From Bacilli bacterium (GTDB lineage Bacteria > Bacillota_I > Bacilli_A > RFN20 > CAG-826), in NCBI GenBank assembly GCA_024695405.1, contig JAILIF010000084.1, positions 1-39,312 of the forward strand: DNA of 39,312 bases. Reading direction: 5' to 3'. Shown here one piece after another: positions 24,520 to 34,400 of this stretch. The stretch's first letter is position 1, and every line of letters begins with the position of its first letter. The position numbers and the translations under genes are program-made. Below the pieces are notes generated by a model, which did not search any database, was not told the origin of the DNA, and saw nothing but the letters and a program-made list of their open reading frames with translations.

Positions 24520-25344
24520 ATGAAAAAAAGAATTTTGATTCCATGCTTATTGTTGGCTGGATCATTAACTGCATGCGAAAGCGGTATGGTTACTAAAGGT
24601 GTTCCATACAAAGAAGGTGACGCTGCAAAAGTATCTGAAGCTTTAAAAACTGAAAAGAAAGATAGTCTCAAAGCTATCAAATTCGAATCAACTGCTATAG
24701 TAGAAATGACTGCTAAAGCCAGCGGAGAAAAAGAAAGTGTTAAAGCTACTGCTGATTTAGTAGCAAACGTCGACTTAGAAGGTAAAACTATTGATATGGA
24801 TGTCAAGAGTTCCGCTAAAGGAAGTGGACAATCTGCATCATTTAAAGCATCTGCTAAGGCAAAAGATAACGGTTCTGGCGCTATGACTATTACTAGCACA
24901 GACGGAGACTATGCTCAAATAGCTAAAGACTTTGATTTTGATGGCATTTATGCAAATGCTACATTTGGCATTTACTCTTGGAATTTCACCCTTGGAACAA
25001 GTGAGTTGGATTCTGTTGTTAGCCAAATCGGATCAGACATGAAAGGCCTTATTAATGATTTATCCGCAAATATTCTTCTTGATGGGGATGTTGAAAAAGG
25101 TACATTTGATGTAGGTATTTCAAAGGAAATCACAGGAAATATAAATGCTGGCGGAAGCGACATCGGTGCTTCTATGAACATGAATTTCACAGTCACAAAA
25201 ATGAAATACACATTTAAAGATTGTTTACTTAGATCATCAATCATTGAAATGAAAGCTAACGCTGACTATTCACTTTTTGGTGAAAATGCTTCACTCGAAT
25301 ACGTAATTTCAAACAAACTTGACGTTTCTTATACTACAAAATAA
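24520..25344 (+). CDS. Lipoprotein of unknown function
   Basis: A 274-residue exported protein. The signal peptide MKKRILIPCLLLAGSLTAC ends in the lipobox LTAC, so Cys19 would be lipidated and the protein anchored outside the membrane. The mature part is rich in Lys, Ala, Ser and Asp and alternates strand-like segments (TIDMDVKSSAKGSGQSASFK, later TFDVGISKEITGNINAGG). It suggests a beta-rich, LolA/LprG-like curved sheet, but this is only inference from the pattern. AAAAAGGGG precedes the ATG. It is a single-gene unit with its own promoter and a strong terminator shared with the converging starch operon. No family is recognised. Confidence 0.8.
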   Translation: MKKRILIPCLLLAGSLTACESGMVTKGVPYKEGDAAKVSEALKTEKKDSLKAIKFESTAIVEMTAKASGEKESVKATADLVANVDLEGKTIDMDVKSSAKGSGQSASFKASAKAKDNGSGAMTITSTDGDYAQIAKDFDFDGIYANATFGIYSWNFTLGTSELDSVVSQIGSDMKGLINDLSANILLDGDVEKGTFDVGISKEITGNINAGGSDIGASMNMNFTVTKMKYTFKDCLLRSSIIEMKANADYSLFGENASLEYVISNKLDVSYTTK

Positions 25345-25359
25345 TTCGTTTTCTAAAAC

Positions 25360-25395
25360 AAAACTCCTCTTTGAAAATTGAGGAGTTTTTATTTT
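25360..25395. terminator. Bidirectional intrinsic terminator
   Basis: AAAACTCCTC (25360-25369) pairs perfectly with GAGGAGTTTT (25380-25389) around a 10-base loop. T-rich tails follow on both strands (TTTTTATTTT rightward, TTTTGTTTT leftward). It ends the lipoprotein transcript and the starch operon. Confidence 0.88.
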
Positions 25396-25410
25396 GCTAC
25401 AAAGCCTTGA

Positions 25411-25809
25411 TTACTTGCTTATTGCATTATCTTCTTTGTCTTTAGCTTTTTCTTCATATTTAAGAATTAAGCCAAACGCAACTAGAGTTAATGTTGATAA
25501 AGCATAAGCAGGAATAGCAGTTCCAACATATGCGTCTTTATTTTTTTCATTTTCTACATAATAATGCTCATAAATATCGTTGTACCATAACGCTTTATCA
25601 TGAGCTCTTTCATCACTAGCATCTGTTAAAGCATTAGGTGTTTTAGTATAAATAGCAGTTAATTTAGAAACTGCATCTTGAACAATGGCATTTGAAGATT
25701 TATATTTTGCTTTATTATACTGAGCAGCATTAAAGCAAGCTATAGAACCTATCCCTAAACAACCAAGTATTAAGCCATATGCAATTAATCTAATTGTACC
25801 TTTTTTCAT
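25411..25809 (-). CDS. Small membrane protein of unknown function, last gene of the starch operon
   Basis: A 132-residue protein with one hydrophobic helix near residues 8-27 (LIAYGLILGCLGIGSIACF) and another near 95-113 (GTAIPAYALSTLTLVAFGLIL). An about 65-residue polar segment lies between them and a charged tail (KYEEKAKDKEDN) after them. The Cys25 context is not a convincing lipobox. The two-helix hairpin with a likely external loop could be an accessory subunit of the transporter, but nothing in the sequence proves it. Its ATG overlaps the msmK-like stop as ATGA, so it is surely co-translated with the ATPase. Confidence 0.75.
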   Translation of the reverse strand: MKKGTIRLIAYGLILGCLGIGSIACFNAAQYNKAKYKSSNAIVQDAVSKLTAIYTKTPNALTDASDERAHDKALWYNDIYEHYYVENEKNKDAYVGTAIPAYALSTLTLVAFGLILKYEEKAKDKEDNAISK

Positions 25810-27164
25810 GCTTGCTCTCTTTCGCCAGGAAGAATAATTGGACCTTTTGAATTAACTGCTTCTGGTCCTGCTAATAAGTTAATTTCACTTTCAGGATCAA
25901 AGAAATGCATAGCTTTTGGTTCGAAAGCAAGATTAATTACGTGGCCTGTAACCATTTCTTCTCTTTCTTTATCACTTAAGTTAATTGTAGGAATTCTTAC
26001 AATAATCTTAGTTCCGTCTTCTGAAGAAACGTGTAAGTGATATTCACTACCCATCATTTCATTTACTTCTATAGTTACAGGAATAGTTCCTTCGCTTGCA
26101 GTTTTTGAAACAATTAAATGCTCAGGTCTAATTCCTAAAAGAATATCTCTAGTTTGAATTCCTTTTTCTTTTAATGCATCTGCTTTAGCACCTGATATAG
26201 GAAGTTTTCTATTAAATAAATCTACATAATATTTATCGCCATCTTTAAGAAGTTTTGTATTAAAAGTATTCATCATAGGAGCCCCAATGAATTGAGCAAC
26301 AAATAAATTATCAGGCATATCAAATAATTGAGTAGGAGTACCTACTTGCATAATAAATCCATCTCTCATACAAACAATTCTATCTCCTAAAGTCATAGCT
26401 TCTGTTTGATCATGAGTAACATATACAAAAGTAGTATTAATTCTCTTTCTTAAAAGGATAATTTCTGCTCTCATTTGATTACGTAATTTAGCATCAAGGT
26501 TAGATAATGGTTCATCCATTAAGAAGACTTTACAATCTTTAACCATTGCTCTACCAATAGCGACACGTTGTCTTTGACCACCGGACATAGCTTTTGGCTT
26601 ACGTGTTAAGAAATTTGTAATACCTAAAACCTTAGCAGCATTAGTAACTCTTTCAAATATTTCATCTTGAGTAAAACCTTTAACTTCCTTACCTTTTTCT
26701 TTTGATGCTTTAAGCTCTTCAATTTTCTTTTCTAATTGAGCTCTTTTTTTATCATTTCCTGTAGCGTCTGCGTGTTGAGCTATAAGTTTTTCAATATGTT
26801 CATCAATCTTTTTAAGCTCTTCTTCGCTCCAAGGATGAATTCTAATTTTCTTATCAAGTCTAAGAGGGAAAGCCATATTTTCAAAGACAGTTAAATGAGG
26901 ATATAAAGCGTAGTTTTGGAAAACCATGGATATTTGTCTATCTTTTGGTTGAAGATCATTAACTACTTCTCCATCAATCTTACAAGTTCCTTCAGAAATA
27001 TCTTCTAAGCCCGCTATCATTCTTAATGTAGTTGATTTACCACATCCAGAAGGACCAACGAAAACTACGAATTCTTTGTCTGCGATATCAAGATTAAAAT
27101 CATGAACCGCAGTAACGTTTCCAGAATATATCTTTTTTACATTTTCTAATTGTACTCTTGCCAT
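25806..27164 (-). CDS. MsmK/UgpC-type sugar ABC transporter ATPase with an insertion
   Basis: A 452-residue ATPase that powers uptake of oligosaccharides. Walker A is GPSGCGKST (37-45), the Q-loop Gln is at 83, the signature MSGGQRQR is at 193-200, Walker B is VFLMDEP (213-219) and the H-loop His is at 251. The C-terminal TOBE-like regulatory domain (ILLGIRPEHL) is typical of the MalK branch. Usual length is about 370. The excess comes mainly from a charged, helical insertion of about 60 residues at 106-166, between Q-loop and signature, plus a modest C-terminal tail. Strong GAGGAG ribosome binding site. It lies 17 bases after the MalG-like gene, so it probably serves this transporter. Confidence 0.93.
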   Translation of the reverse strand: MARVQLENVKKIYSGNVTAVHDFNLDIADKEFVVFVGPSGCGKSTTLRMIAGLEDISEGTCKIDGEVVNDLQPKDRQISMVFQNYALYPHLTVFENMAFPLRLDKKIRIHPWSEEELKKIDEHIEKLIAQHADATGNDKKRAQLEKKIEELKASKEKGKEVKGFTQDEIFERVTNAAKVLGITNFLTRKPKAMSGGQRQRVAIGRAMVKDCKVFLMDEPLSNLDAKLRNQMRAEIILLRKRINTTFVYVTHDQTEAMTLGDRIVCMRDGFIMQVGTPTQLFDMPDNLFVAQFIGAPMMNTFNTKLLKDGDKYYVDLFNRKLPISGAKADALKEKGIQTRDILLGIRPEHLIVSKTASEGTIPVTIEVNEMMGSEYHLHVSSEDGTKIIVRIPTINLSDKEREEMVTGHVINLAFEPKAMHFFDPESEINLLAGPEAVNSKGPIILPGEREQA

Positions 27165-27181
27165 AATTTGCTTCTCCTCTT

Positions 27182-28045
27182 CTAACCCTTAACAGCTCCA
27201 CCTGTGACACCTTCAACATAATATTTTTGAAGGAATAAGAACAATATGATTACAGGGATGGCGACTATAACACCACCAGCACAGAAATATTTATAGAATC
27301 CAGCGATATTAGAACTATCTAACCAGCTGTTTAAACCGGTTGCAACGTTCATTCCACCTTGAGCACCTTTAGCAATTGCTGCTGCAAATACAAAGTCGCC
27401 CCACGGGCCCATAAATGAAGTTAATACAGTATAAATAACTATTGGCTTACATAAAGGCATAATAACCTTATAGAAGACTTGAAACTTAGTTGCACCATCT
27501 ACTTCTGCAGCTTCGTCTAAACTCTTTGGCATTGTGTCTAAAAATCCCTTTGCAACATAATATCCCATACCAGATGAAGCAATGTTAACAAGAATTAATC
27601 CAGGAACAGCGCTATCACCAGTCATTCCTAATCCAGATAAGACTTCGTAAAGAACTATCATAGTTAAGAATCCAGGGAACATGCCTAAGACAAGCATCAT
27701 ATTCATCATAGGTTTACGTAGCTTAAATCTAAATCTTGATAAAGCATATGCCATCATAAATTGCATTGCAGTTTGTCCAACACATGCGAATAACGCGATT
27801 ATGAATGTATTAAAGTACCAACGTAAGAAATTGCTTTCTGCACTGAATAGATAAGCAAAGTTACCTAGGCCCCACTTTTCAGGCCAGACATTTCCAGTTA
27901 ATCCTGGATTGCCTACATCGAATGCATTTAATAATAAGAAGATGAAAGGTATAATCCAAATGATAGAAATCAATACAAGGATTACATATGTTGTGATATT
28001 GGCTACTCTTCTTTTTGCAGCCATTCCCATTGAACGTTTCTCCAT
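27182..28045 (-). CDS. MalG-like maltodextrin ABC transporter permease
   Basis: A 287-residue inner-membrane permease with six helices. The EAA loop EAAEVDGATKFQVFYKVIMP, which docks on the ATPase, is clearly present, and the ending KYYVEGVTGGAVKG is typical of MalG/MsmG proteins. It would form the channel with the MalF-like partner. GAGGAGG lies about 11 bases upstream of the ATG. The start overlaps the partner's stop by one base (TAATG), so the two permeases are translationally coupled in near-equal amounts. Confidence 0.93.
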   Translation of the reverse strand: MEKRSMGMAAKRRVANITTYVILVLISIIWIIPFIFLLLNAFDVGNPGLTGNVWPEKWGLGNFAYLFSAESNFLRWYFNTFIIALFACVGQTAMQFMMAYALSRFRFKLRKPMMNMMLVLGMFPGFLTMIVLYEVLSGLGMTGDSAVPGLILVNIASSGMGYYVAKGFLDTMPKSLDEAAEVDGATKFQVFYKVIMPLCKPIVIYTVLTSFMGPWGDFVFAAAIAKGAQGGMNVATGLNSWLDSSNIAGFYKYFCAGGVIVAIPVIILFLFLQKYYVEGVTGGAVKG

Positions 28046-29664
28046 TATTGGAATGCCTCCTCATTCTTTGTACTTGGTAAGATGTTATAAACAATTAATG
28101 AAATAACAGCAACAATGATAAATACGATAATGCCAAGAACAGCACCAAGTGCATAGTTGCTATCATCGATTGTCAATTTAAATAACCAAGTGATTAATAA
28201 ATCAGTTTGACCAGCATTAACTTTTAACATTTCTTGTGGATGCGGGGCACCACCTGTTAATAAGTAAATAACATTAAAGTTATTCATATTACCTGTGAAA
28301 CTAGTTAATAAGTATGGACCAGTTACGAATAACATATAAGGTAAAGTAATTTTTGTGTATTGTTGGAAAACATTAGCTCCATCAATACTTGCAGATTCAT
28401 ATAAGTCTGCAGGAATATTCATTAAGATACCTGTTGTAACTAACATTAAGTAAGGAATACCAATCCAGATATTAATCAAGATAACAGTAACCCTAACCAT
28501 CAGTGGACTTGCTTGATCATCCATAAAGTGAACTGGCTGACCACCAAAGAACTTAATTATATCGTTTATAATTCCATCGAAAGCAAATATGTTTTTAATA
28601 TAGAGTAATGAAATAAACTGTGGAACCGCAATGGACATAACCAGTATCGTTCTCCACACCTTCTTTAATTTAATTCCTTTTTTATTAATTAACATTGCAA
28701 CAACTAAACCTAAGAAATAGTTGGTGAATGTCGCAAAGAAAGCCCAAATTAAAGTCCAAAGGAGTATTTCTCCAAATGTAGCTGAGAAAGTATTTGTTCC
28801 ATTGGACCAACTAAATAATTGACCAAAATTATCAAACCCAACCCATCCAAATAAAGCATTACTAATACCGTTATGGTTTTTATCGTAGTTCGTAAATGCA
28901 ACTAAAATCATAAAGACGATTGGTAATAATGTGAAAACTATAATACCAAGAGTAGGTAAAGCTAATAAAGTTCTATGGAATTGTTGATCAACTACTGCTC
29001 TTAAATCATCTTTTGTTGTAGCAATCGCTTTTTCGTCTTTCTTAATTTGTTCGTTGATTCTATTTTGTTTGATATTTAAATACCAAGTATAAATGAATGC
29101 AACGATAAAGAAGATTGTTAAAACACCATAAAGCAATATTCTAAATGAATTATCTGCATTAGCCACAAGATTTTCATCAGCATCTAATGGTTGGACTAAA
29201 CCTAATGAATTTAATTTTCCTAAATAATATCCACCAGTTAAAATCATATACAAAATGAATACTATTTCCATCAAAGCAAAGAGAATGCCTCTAAGGATTT
29301 GTCCTCTAGCAAAGCTACCAACACCCATAAATAAATATGAAAGTTTGGTAAATTTGTCTCCTTCTTTAAATGTAACAAATAAGTTCTTAAAGAAATGAGC
29401 AACTCCAAGACCAAATCCTTTAATTCCTTTCCAGATTTTTAATCCTAGATTCTTGAAAAATCTTGGGATTTTAATCAAATAAAAGTATTTAATCTTATAG
29501 CCTAATTTTTGCCATCTATTCAATTTTAAATAAGAAAGAGCATCTAATATTTCAATCTTAAAGAACACACGAGGAATTGTTATCAGGAAGAAATATTTGA
29601 ACTTATAGACAAATCTTTTCCATTTGCTCAATTTTAAATATGAGTCTTTATCTAATTTTTCCAT
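28045..29664 (-). CDS. MalF-like maltodextrin ABC transporter permease with duplicated N-terminal extension
   Basis: A 539-residue permease, much longer than a typical MsmF (about 300). The last about 310 residues are the MalF domain with EAA loop SASIDGANVFQQYTKITLP and TGGAPHPQEMLKVN-like ending. Before it lie a periplasmic-type stretch, extra hydrophobic helices (LFALMEIVFILYMILTGGYY), and a basic, aromatic cytoplasmic start that is tandemly duplicated. Residues 8-36 (SYLKLSKWKRFVYKFKYFF onward) repeat at 44-71 (SYLKLNRWQKLGYKIKYFY onward) with a 36-residue period. Its role is unknown; it may bind membrane or partner proteins. AGGAGGG precedes the start codon, 9 bases after the binding-protein gene. 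Confidence 0.92.
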   Translation of the reverse strand: MEKLDKDSYLKLSKWKRFVYKFKYFFLITIPRVFFKIEILDALSYLKLNRWQKLGYKIKYFYLIKIPRFFKNLGLKIWKGIKGFGLGVAHFFKNLFVTFKEGDKFTKLSYLFMGVGSFARGQILRGILFALMEIVFILYMILTGGYYLGKLNSLGLVQPLDADENLVANADNSFRILLYGVLTIFFIVAFIYTWYLNIKQNRINEQIKKDEKAIATTKDDLRAVVDQQFHRTLLALPTLGIIVFTLLPIVFMILVAFTNYDKNHNGISNALFGWVGFDNFGQLFSWSNGTNTFSATFGEILLWTLIWAFFATFTNYFLGLVVAMLINKKGIKLKKVWRTILVMSIAVPQFISLLYIKNIFAFDGIINDIIKFFGGQPVHFMDDQASPLMVRVTVILINIWIGIPYLMLVTTGILMNIPADLYESASIDGANVFQQYTKITLPYMLFVTGPYLLTSFTGNMNNFNVIYLLTGGAPHPQEMLKVNAGQTDLLITWLFKLTIDDSNYALGAVLGIIVFIIVAVISLIVYNILPSTKNEEAFQ

Positions 29665-29673
29665 ATTTCCCTC

Positions 29674-30966
29674 CTATCCTTTTAATTCGTCAAGACTGCT
29701 TGCATAGTTATTCAATTTTTCTTGAAGCTCAGCATCAGTTGAATTTTTTGTAATTGATGAAGCGATACCAGTTACTTGAGAGAACCAGTTACCAGGACAT
29801 GGCTTTTGAATTTGAGCATATGCATTTTGCTCTCTTAAAGCCTTTAATCCTTTATGGTTTAAAACACTAGGTAATTCCATAGCTTTAAGATTGGTTGGCC
29901 CCCAAGAAACAGATTCAAATCTTTCTTTTTGACATGATTCACTAGTTAAATATCTAGCAATTCTCATACAAACCGACATCTTTTTAGCGTCAGCTTGACG
30001 CTTAATACCCATCAATTTATATCCTTTAAATGAAGAAATATGATATTGTTCACCATCTACTGTGTAATAAGGTAATTCGCAACATCCGAGATTATCACCT
30101 AATTTTTCGTTTGCGCGCGAATAGTTCCAAATTCCACTTACTGCAGCAATGGCTTTTCCAGAAGTTAACTGTGAAAATTTACTTTCAGCAATGAATAAAT
30201 CTTCATCTTTATGTAAATCTCTAAGTCCTTTAGCAGCGATAAGCCCTTTTTCACTACTATATGTGTCGTAATAATCTGAAAACTTATTCTTATTATTGAT
30301 AGTCCATTCAGAGACACATCCAGCACCCATAAAATATGAAGCTGTATAATAGCCGTTATTTAATACAGAATATGCGATTTTCTTATCTTTCTGTCTTGCT
30401 TTAGCAATTATCTTAGACATGTCTTTGACTTCATCTTCACTAAGTTCTCTTTTGTCATAATATAAGAAATAACCATTGTCACCAGTAAATGGGAAGGCAT
30501 ATACTTTATCAGCAATTGTTGCTGCTGCTATGCCATCTGGATCAGTTGATTCTTTCATTACATCTAAGAAATTTCCACTAATAGGTGCAAGAGCTTGTGC
30601 TGTTTTTAACTGTGCTAATTGGTCTTGTGCGAATACGAAAATGTCTGCGCCAACATCAACACCTTCTAACATAGTAGAAGCCGCACTATCTTCACCCATT
30701 GGGTCAATTTTTAAATCAATTTTATATTTACCGTTTTGAGCAGTTACCCATGAACTAACTTGAGTAGAGGTTAATGATTCAATACGATTATCACACCAAA
30801 TCTTAATTGAGTATGAACCAGCATCATCAATTCCGTCATCTTCTTTTGCATCTACAGGAGCTTCTCCTGGATACGGAGGAATTACATACTCAAAAGTATA
30901 ATTAGCGCATGCTGTTAGAATACTAACAGAGAATAATGGAAGTAATTTTCTAATACTTTTAGCCAT
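29674..30966 (-). CDS. MalE-like sugar-binding lipoprotein
   Basis: A 430-residue solute-binding lipoprotein. The signal peptide ends in the lipobox LTAC with Cys20. A polar linker of about 35 residues precedes the family-1 (ABC carbohydrate) binding fold: IKIWCDNRIESLT, ADIFVFAQDQLAQL, KVYAFPFTGDNGYFLYYDKR and a MGAGCVSEW segment. It probably binds maltodextrins outside the membrane for the MalFG-like permease pair, as its neighbours are starch enzymes. AGGAGG lies 6-7 bases upstream of the ATG. The gap to the MalF-like gene is 9 bases. Confidence 0.92.
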   Translation of the reverse strand: MAKSIRKLLPLFSVSILTACANYTFEYVIPPYPGEAPVDAKEDDGIDDAGSYSIKIWCDNRIESLTSTQVSSWVTAQNGKYKIDLKIDPMGEDSAASTMLEGVDVGADIFVFAQDQLAQLKTAQALAPISGNFLDVMKESTDPDGIAAATIADKVYAFPFTGDNGYFLYYDKRELSEDEVKDMSKIIAKARQKDKKIAYSVLNNGYYTASYFMGAGCVSEWTINNKNKFSDYYDTYSSEKGLIAAKGLRDLHKDEDLFIAESKFSQLTSGKAIAAVSGIWNYSRANEKLGDNLGCCELPYYTVDGEQYHISSFKGYKLMGIKRQADAKKMSVCMRIARYLTSESCQKERFESVSWGPTNLKAMELPSVLNHKGLKALREQNAYAQIQKPCPGNWFSQVTGIASSITKNSTDAELQEKLNNYASSLDELKG

Positions 30967-30977
30967 ATAACTACCTC

Positions 30978-31439
30978 CTATTTATTAACCCAGATTCCAT
31001 ATAATGGAATAACCGCTAATTGTTTGTGGTCGATTGTAAAATCCCATAAATCTTCTTCATCTAAGCAAACACCATAGAATGACCACCCAACAAATGTAGG
31101 GAATGCAGGATCAACTTCATAGCCTTTTTCTTTTCCTGCGGTAACTAAAGATTCTTGTTTCAATAAGAAAGTTGGTACTTTATCAATTCCTAATGCTTTA
31201 AATGTAGGGCCTTCAACTGAAGCTAAAGGCTCGTCACTATAGGAATAACTAAAGTAGAATTCATAAATAGAAACTGCGTCATCGTTGAAAATATCTTCAC
31301 TAGAAGAGGAAGAATTATTGTCATCATTCTTTTCTACTTCAGGTTCAACTAGTCCACCATGTGATGGAGTATATTCAACTCTAGTTTCACAACCAGTTAT
31401 GAATAATAAGGAAGTTAATAATAAAAGTTTTTTCCTCAT
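30978..31439 (-). CDS. Small lipoprotein with a Flg_new-like repeat
   Basis: A 153-residue secreted lipoprotein. Its signal peptide MRKKLLLLTSLLFITGC ends in a lipobox, so Cys17 would be lipidated. A Ser/Asn/Asp-rich linker (residues 38-50) follows. The C-terminal half, ending with FVGWSFYGVCLDEEDLWDF and LYGIWVNK, resembles one unit of the Listeria-Bacteroides (InlB B-/Flg_new) repeat, in which F-GW and L-Y-W marks are typical. In this operon it could be a surface glucan- or partner-binding accessory, but that is inference. AGGAGGA lies upstream of the start. It sits between the pullulanase and the binding protein. Confidence 0.72.
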   Translation of the reverse strand: MRKKLLLLTSLLFITGCETRVEYTPSHGGLVEPEVEKNDDNNSSSSSEDIFNDDAVSIYEFYFSYSYSDEPLASVEGPTFKALGIDKVPTFLLKQESLVTAGKEKGYEVDPAFPTFVGWSFYGVCLDEEDLWDFTIDHKQLAVIPLYGIWVNK

Positions 31440-31451
31440 ATCATTTTCCTC

Positions 31452-34400
31452 CTATCTTTTATAGATACGGCAAGCAAAGCCACTGCCGTCTACATCAATA
31501 TTGCCAACGTTAATTGAATGACCTACTGTATCTTCTCTAGAAACGCCACATTCAAACACTAAATCCCAAGTTGAGAAATCATTCTTAAAATATGTTCCTC
31601 TTCCACCTGCAATAAAGATGAAGTAATCACCAAATTGAATGCCTAATGCATCATAGTTGTTATAGCTATCGCCACCACCCCAAACGATATTACCAGCATT
31701 CTTTAATGCGCTACAGCTTGCCATATCAAGTTTTGGCATAGCGGCATGTAAAGCAATCATTTCTTTGAATTTCTTTGTAAGATTATTGCCGTCATCTAAA
31801 TTAGTTTGGATTTCAACTCCATCGTACAAAGTAACACTTTTTTTATTTCCCCATTTAAATGAGTTAACTTCAAGAGGAGAGTTATATGAGTTATGAGAAA
31901 TTAGGTGCCCATAAGCATTCTCGTAAGAATTCTTAGGAATCTTTGTATAATTTTCACCCATTGTTTCTAATTTGTCTGCATCACAAACAAATTTACTTCT
32001 TAAGAGTTCTTCTCCACCAAGCATAAATGCGATACCATTACTTGCAAAAATAGCAGCATAACCAGTTTCGACACCTCTTAAAACATTTTGTGTGCTACCA
32101 CCATGATTAGCTCTATCACCATATGTGTAATAAAGTTGGTCAGTAAGCGTCCAGTTATCATGACATGCAGCATAATTAACTGTTTGTTCAGGGTTAGCAC
32201 CTACATTATAGTGTTCACCATAAATTAATTGGCTAACTGCACCAGTAAAGAAATCACTACCATTACTTTGCAAGAAACCAGCACCCGGAAGAGCACTTGT
32301 GCTACCCCAACCTTGGTCGTTTCCACCTCTAAGAGCGTTTCTTCCTTTATCGTTAAATCCACCTAAGATACATGCTTTATTAGTGTTATACAAATCTGGA
32401 TCTGTGTAGACCTGTGAACCAAGTCCATCACAACAGAATGTACCTTGTGATTGAATGCCCCATTCAGGATCTAATCCGCCATGGAAGCCTCCACTAGTCC
32501 ATCCTTCACCGTATAGTACGATATCTGGATCAACTTCATAACAAGCTTCTTTAACAGCCTTCATGGTCTTGGTGTCAATAAGACCCATAAGGTCAAATCT
32601 GAAGCCTTTAATTCTATATTCTTTTGCCCACATTGTGATTGAATCAACAATGTATTTTCTTGCCATAATTGCTTCAGATTTGAATTCATTATGACAGCCA
32701 GAACCATCATATAATTCACCATTTTCATCATATCTAAAGAAATATCTTGGCATTAATTTATTAAAGCAAGATGCACTTGGAGAAGAGACGTGATTATAAA
32801 CTACGTCCATAATTACTCTAGTGTGAGCATCGTTATGTGCGAGTTGATAAATCATGTTTTTGAATTCTCTTACTCTAACTAAGCCATCACTTGGATCAGA
32901 ACAGTATGCACCTTCAACACAGTTATAGTTAAGAGGATTATAGCCCCAGTTATATTTAACAGTTCCAGCATATTCATCTGTTCCAGGAGCTTTAAGAATT
33001 GTAGATTCATCATTATCGGCATCAAATACAGGAACAAATTGAACAGCGTTAACGCCTAATTCATTTAAGTGATCAAAACCAGTTGTGATATTTGTGCCTT
33101 CAAGTTTTGTTCCCTTTTCTACGAAAGCATTATATGATCCGTTTCTATTTCCTTTATTACTATTCCAAGAACTATCACCAGTGAAGTCTTGTACATGTAC
33201 TTCATAAACGCTTAATTCCTGAGGAGTTTCGATATCTAATTTTGCATCTTCAAAAGTACCATCAGTAGAAGTAAATGGCCATAATCCATCCCATTTAACA
33301 GGGAAATTTAAATCATCCCATCCTTCTGGATTTGTATCTGCTTTATCATAAATCATACCTCTAACGCCAGAAGTACCACATGTTGTAGCATATGGATCCA
33401 TACAGACATTAGTTCCTAATGTGTTATCGACTTGGAAGTTATAGTATAGGTTTTTAATTGGTTGTTTTTTAACTTCTTTAAGTTTTAAAGCCCATACTCC
33501 ACCAGCAGTATATGACATATGGAAACCTTTATAAGAATCATTCCCACCATATGCTTCTGAAGTATTAGAACTATAAACTAATAAAGAAACATTAGCTGCT
33601 GTTGGAGCCCATACTTTAAAAGTGGCTTCTCCACTTTCAGCATCATATGTCATGCCTAAATCAGTAGTTTTAGTTGTGTAATATTTTGTAAAACGTACAA
33701 AGTTATATAAGTTTTCATATGATACGTTAACTACTTTAACTAATCCTGTAGTACTTGAAGTATCATAAGAAACTAAAGAATAAACAACATTTAAGTGTGC
33801 ATCATATGTGAAATTAATGTCAAAATTCTTTTGAGATGAACTACCTTGTTTAACCAAATAGTTCTTTTGAATAGCGCCTCTATCTTTTGGTTTAACTTTA
33901 TAATATGTTTCATCATATGCATATAATGACCAATTAACTGTTTTACTCTTTTCAGTCATTGTGCAGTTAATAGTTTTGAAATTAGTGAACTTAGCAAGTT
34001 TAATACCGTCAACTTTAGTTTTTTCTTCACTATCAAATTGAGCAATACCGCCACCAGCTGCCGGAGTGCACCAAACTTCGCATGTATTGTTAGCGTCTAA
34101 TCCAAAATCAGCATAACGTAATTCAACATCTTCTGATTGTCCGCCCCAGTTTTCATTAGCACCTTGTTTTCTAAATTTAATAATATACATCAAGGTAGAT
34201 GTTCCATATAGCTCATGGAACGGAGAATTTTCACTAGCTAAATCTAAATCAATAGTCATGCCTGAACCATCAGATTCATATGTAATAAAGCCACGTGAAA
34301 TATCATCAGCGTTATATTCAGTACCATCTACGCCAGGACACCAAATATAAAATGCTCTACCTAAACAGTCGTTTTCTTCGTTTACGTAATGAAGAATAAC

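Noticed and set aside
24477-24899. Open frame of 140 codons opposite the lipoprotein gene
   Set aside because: Shadow of the well-supported lipoprotein frame, which has a ribosome binding site, signal peptide and lipobox.
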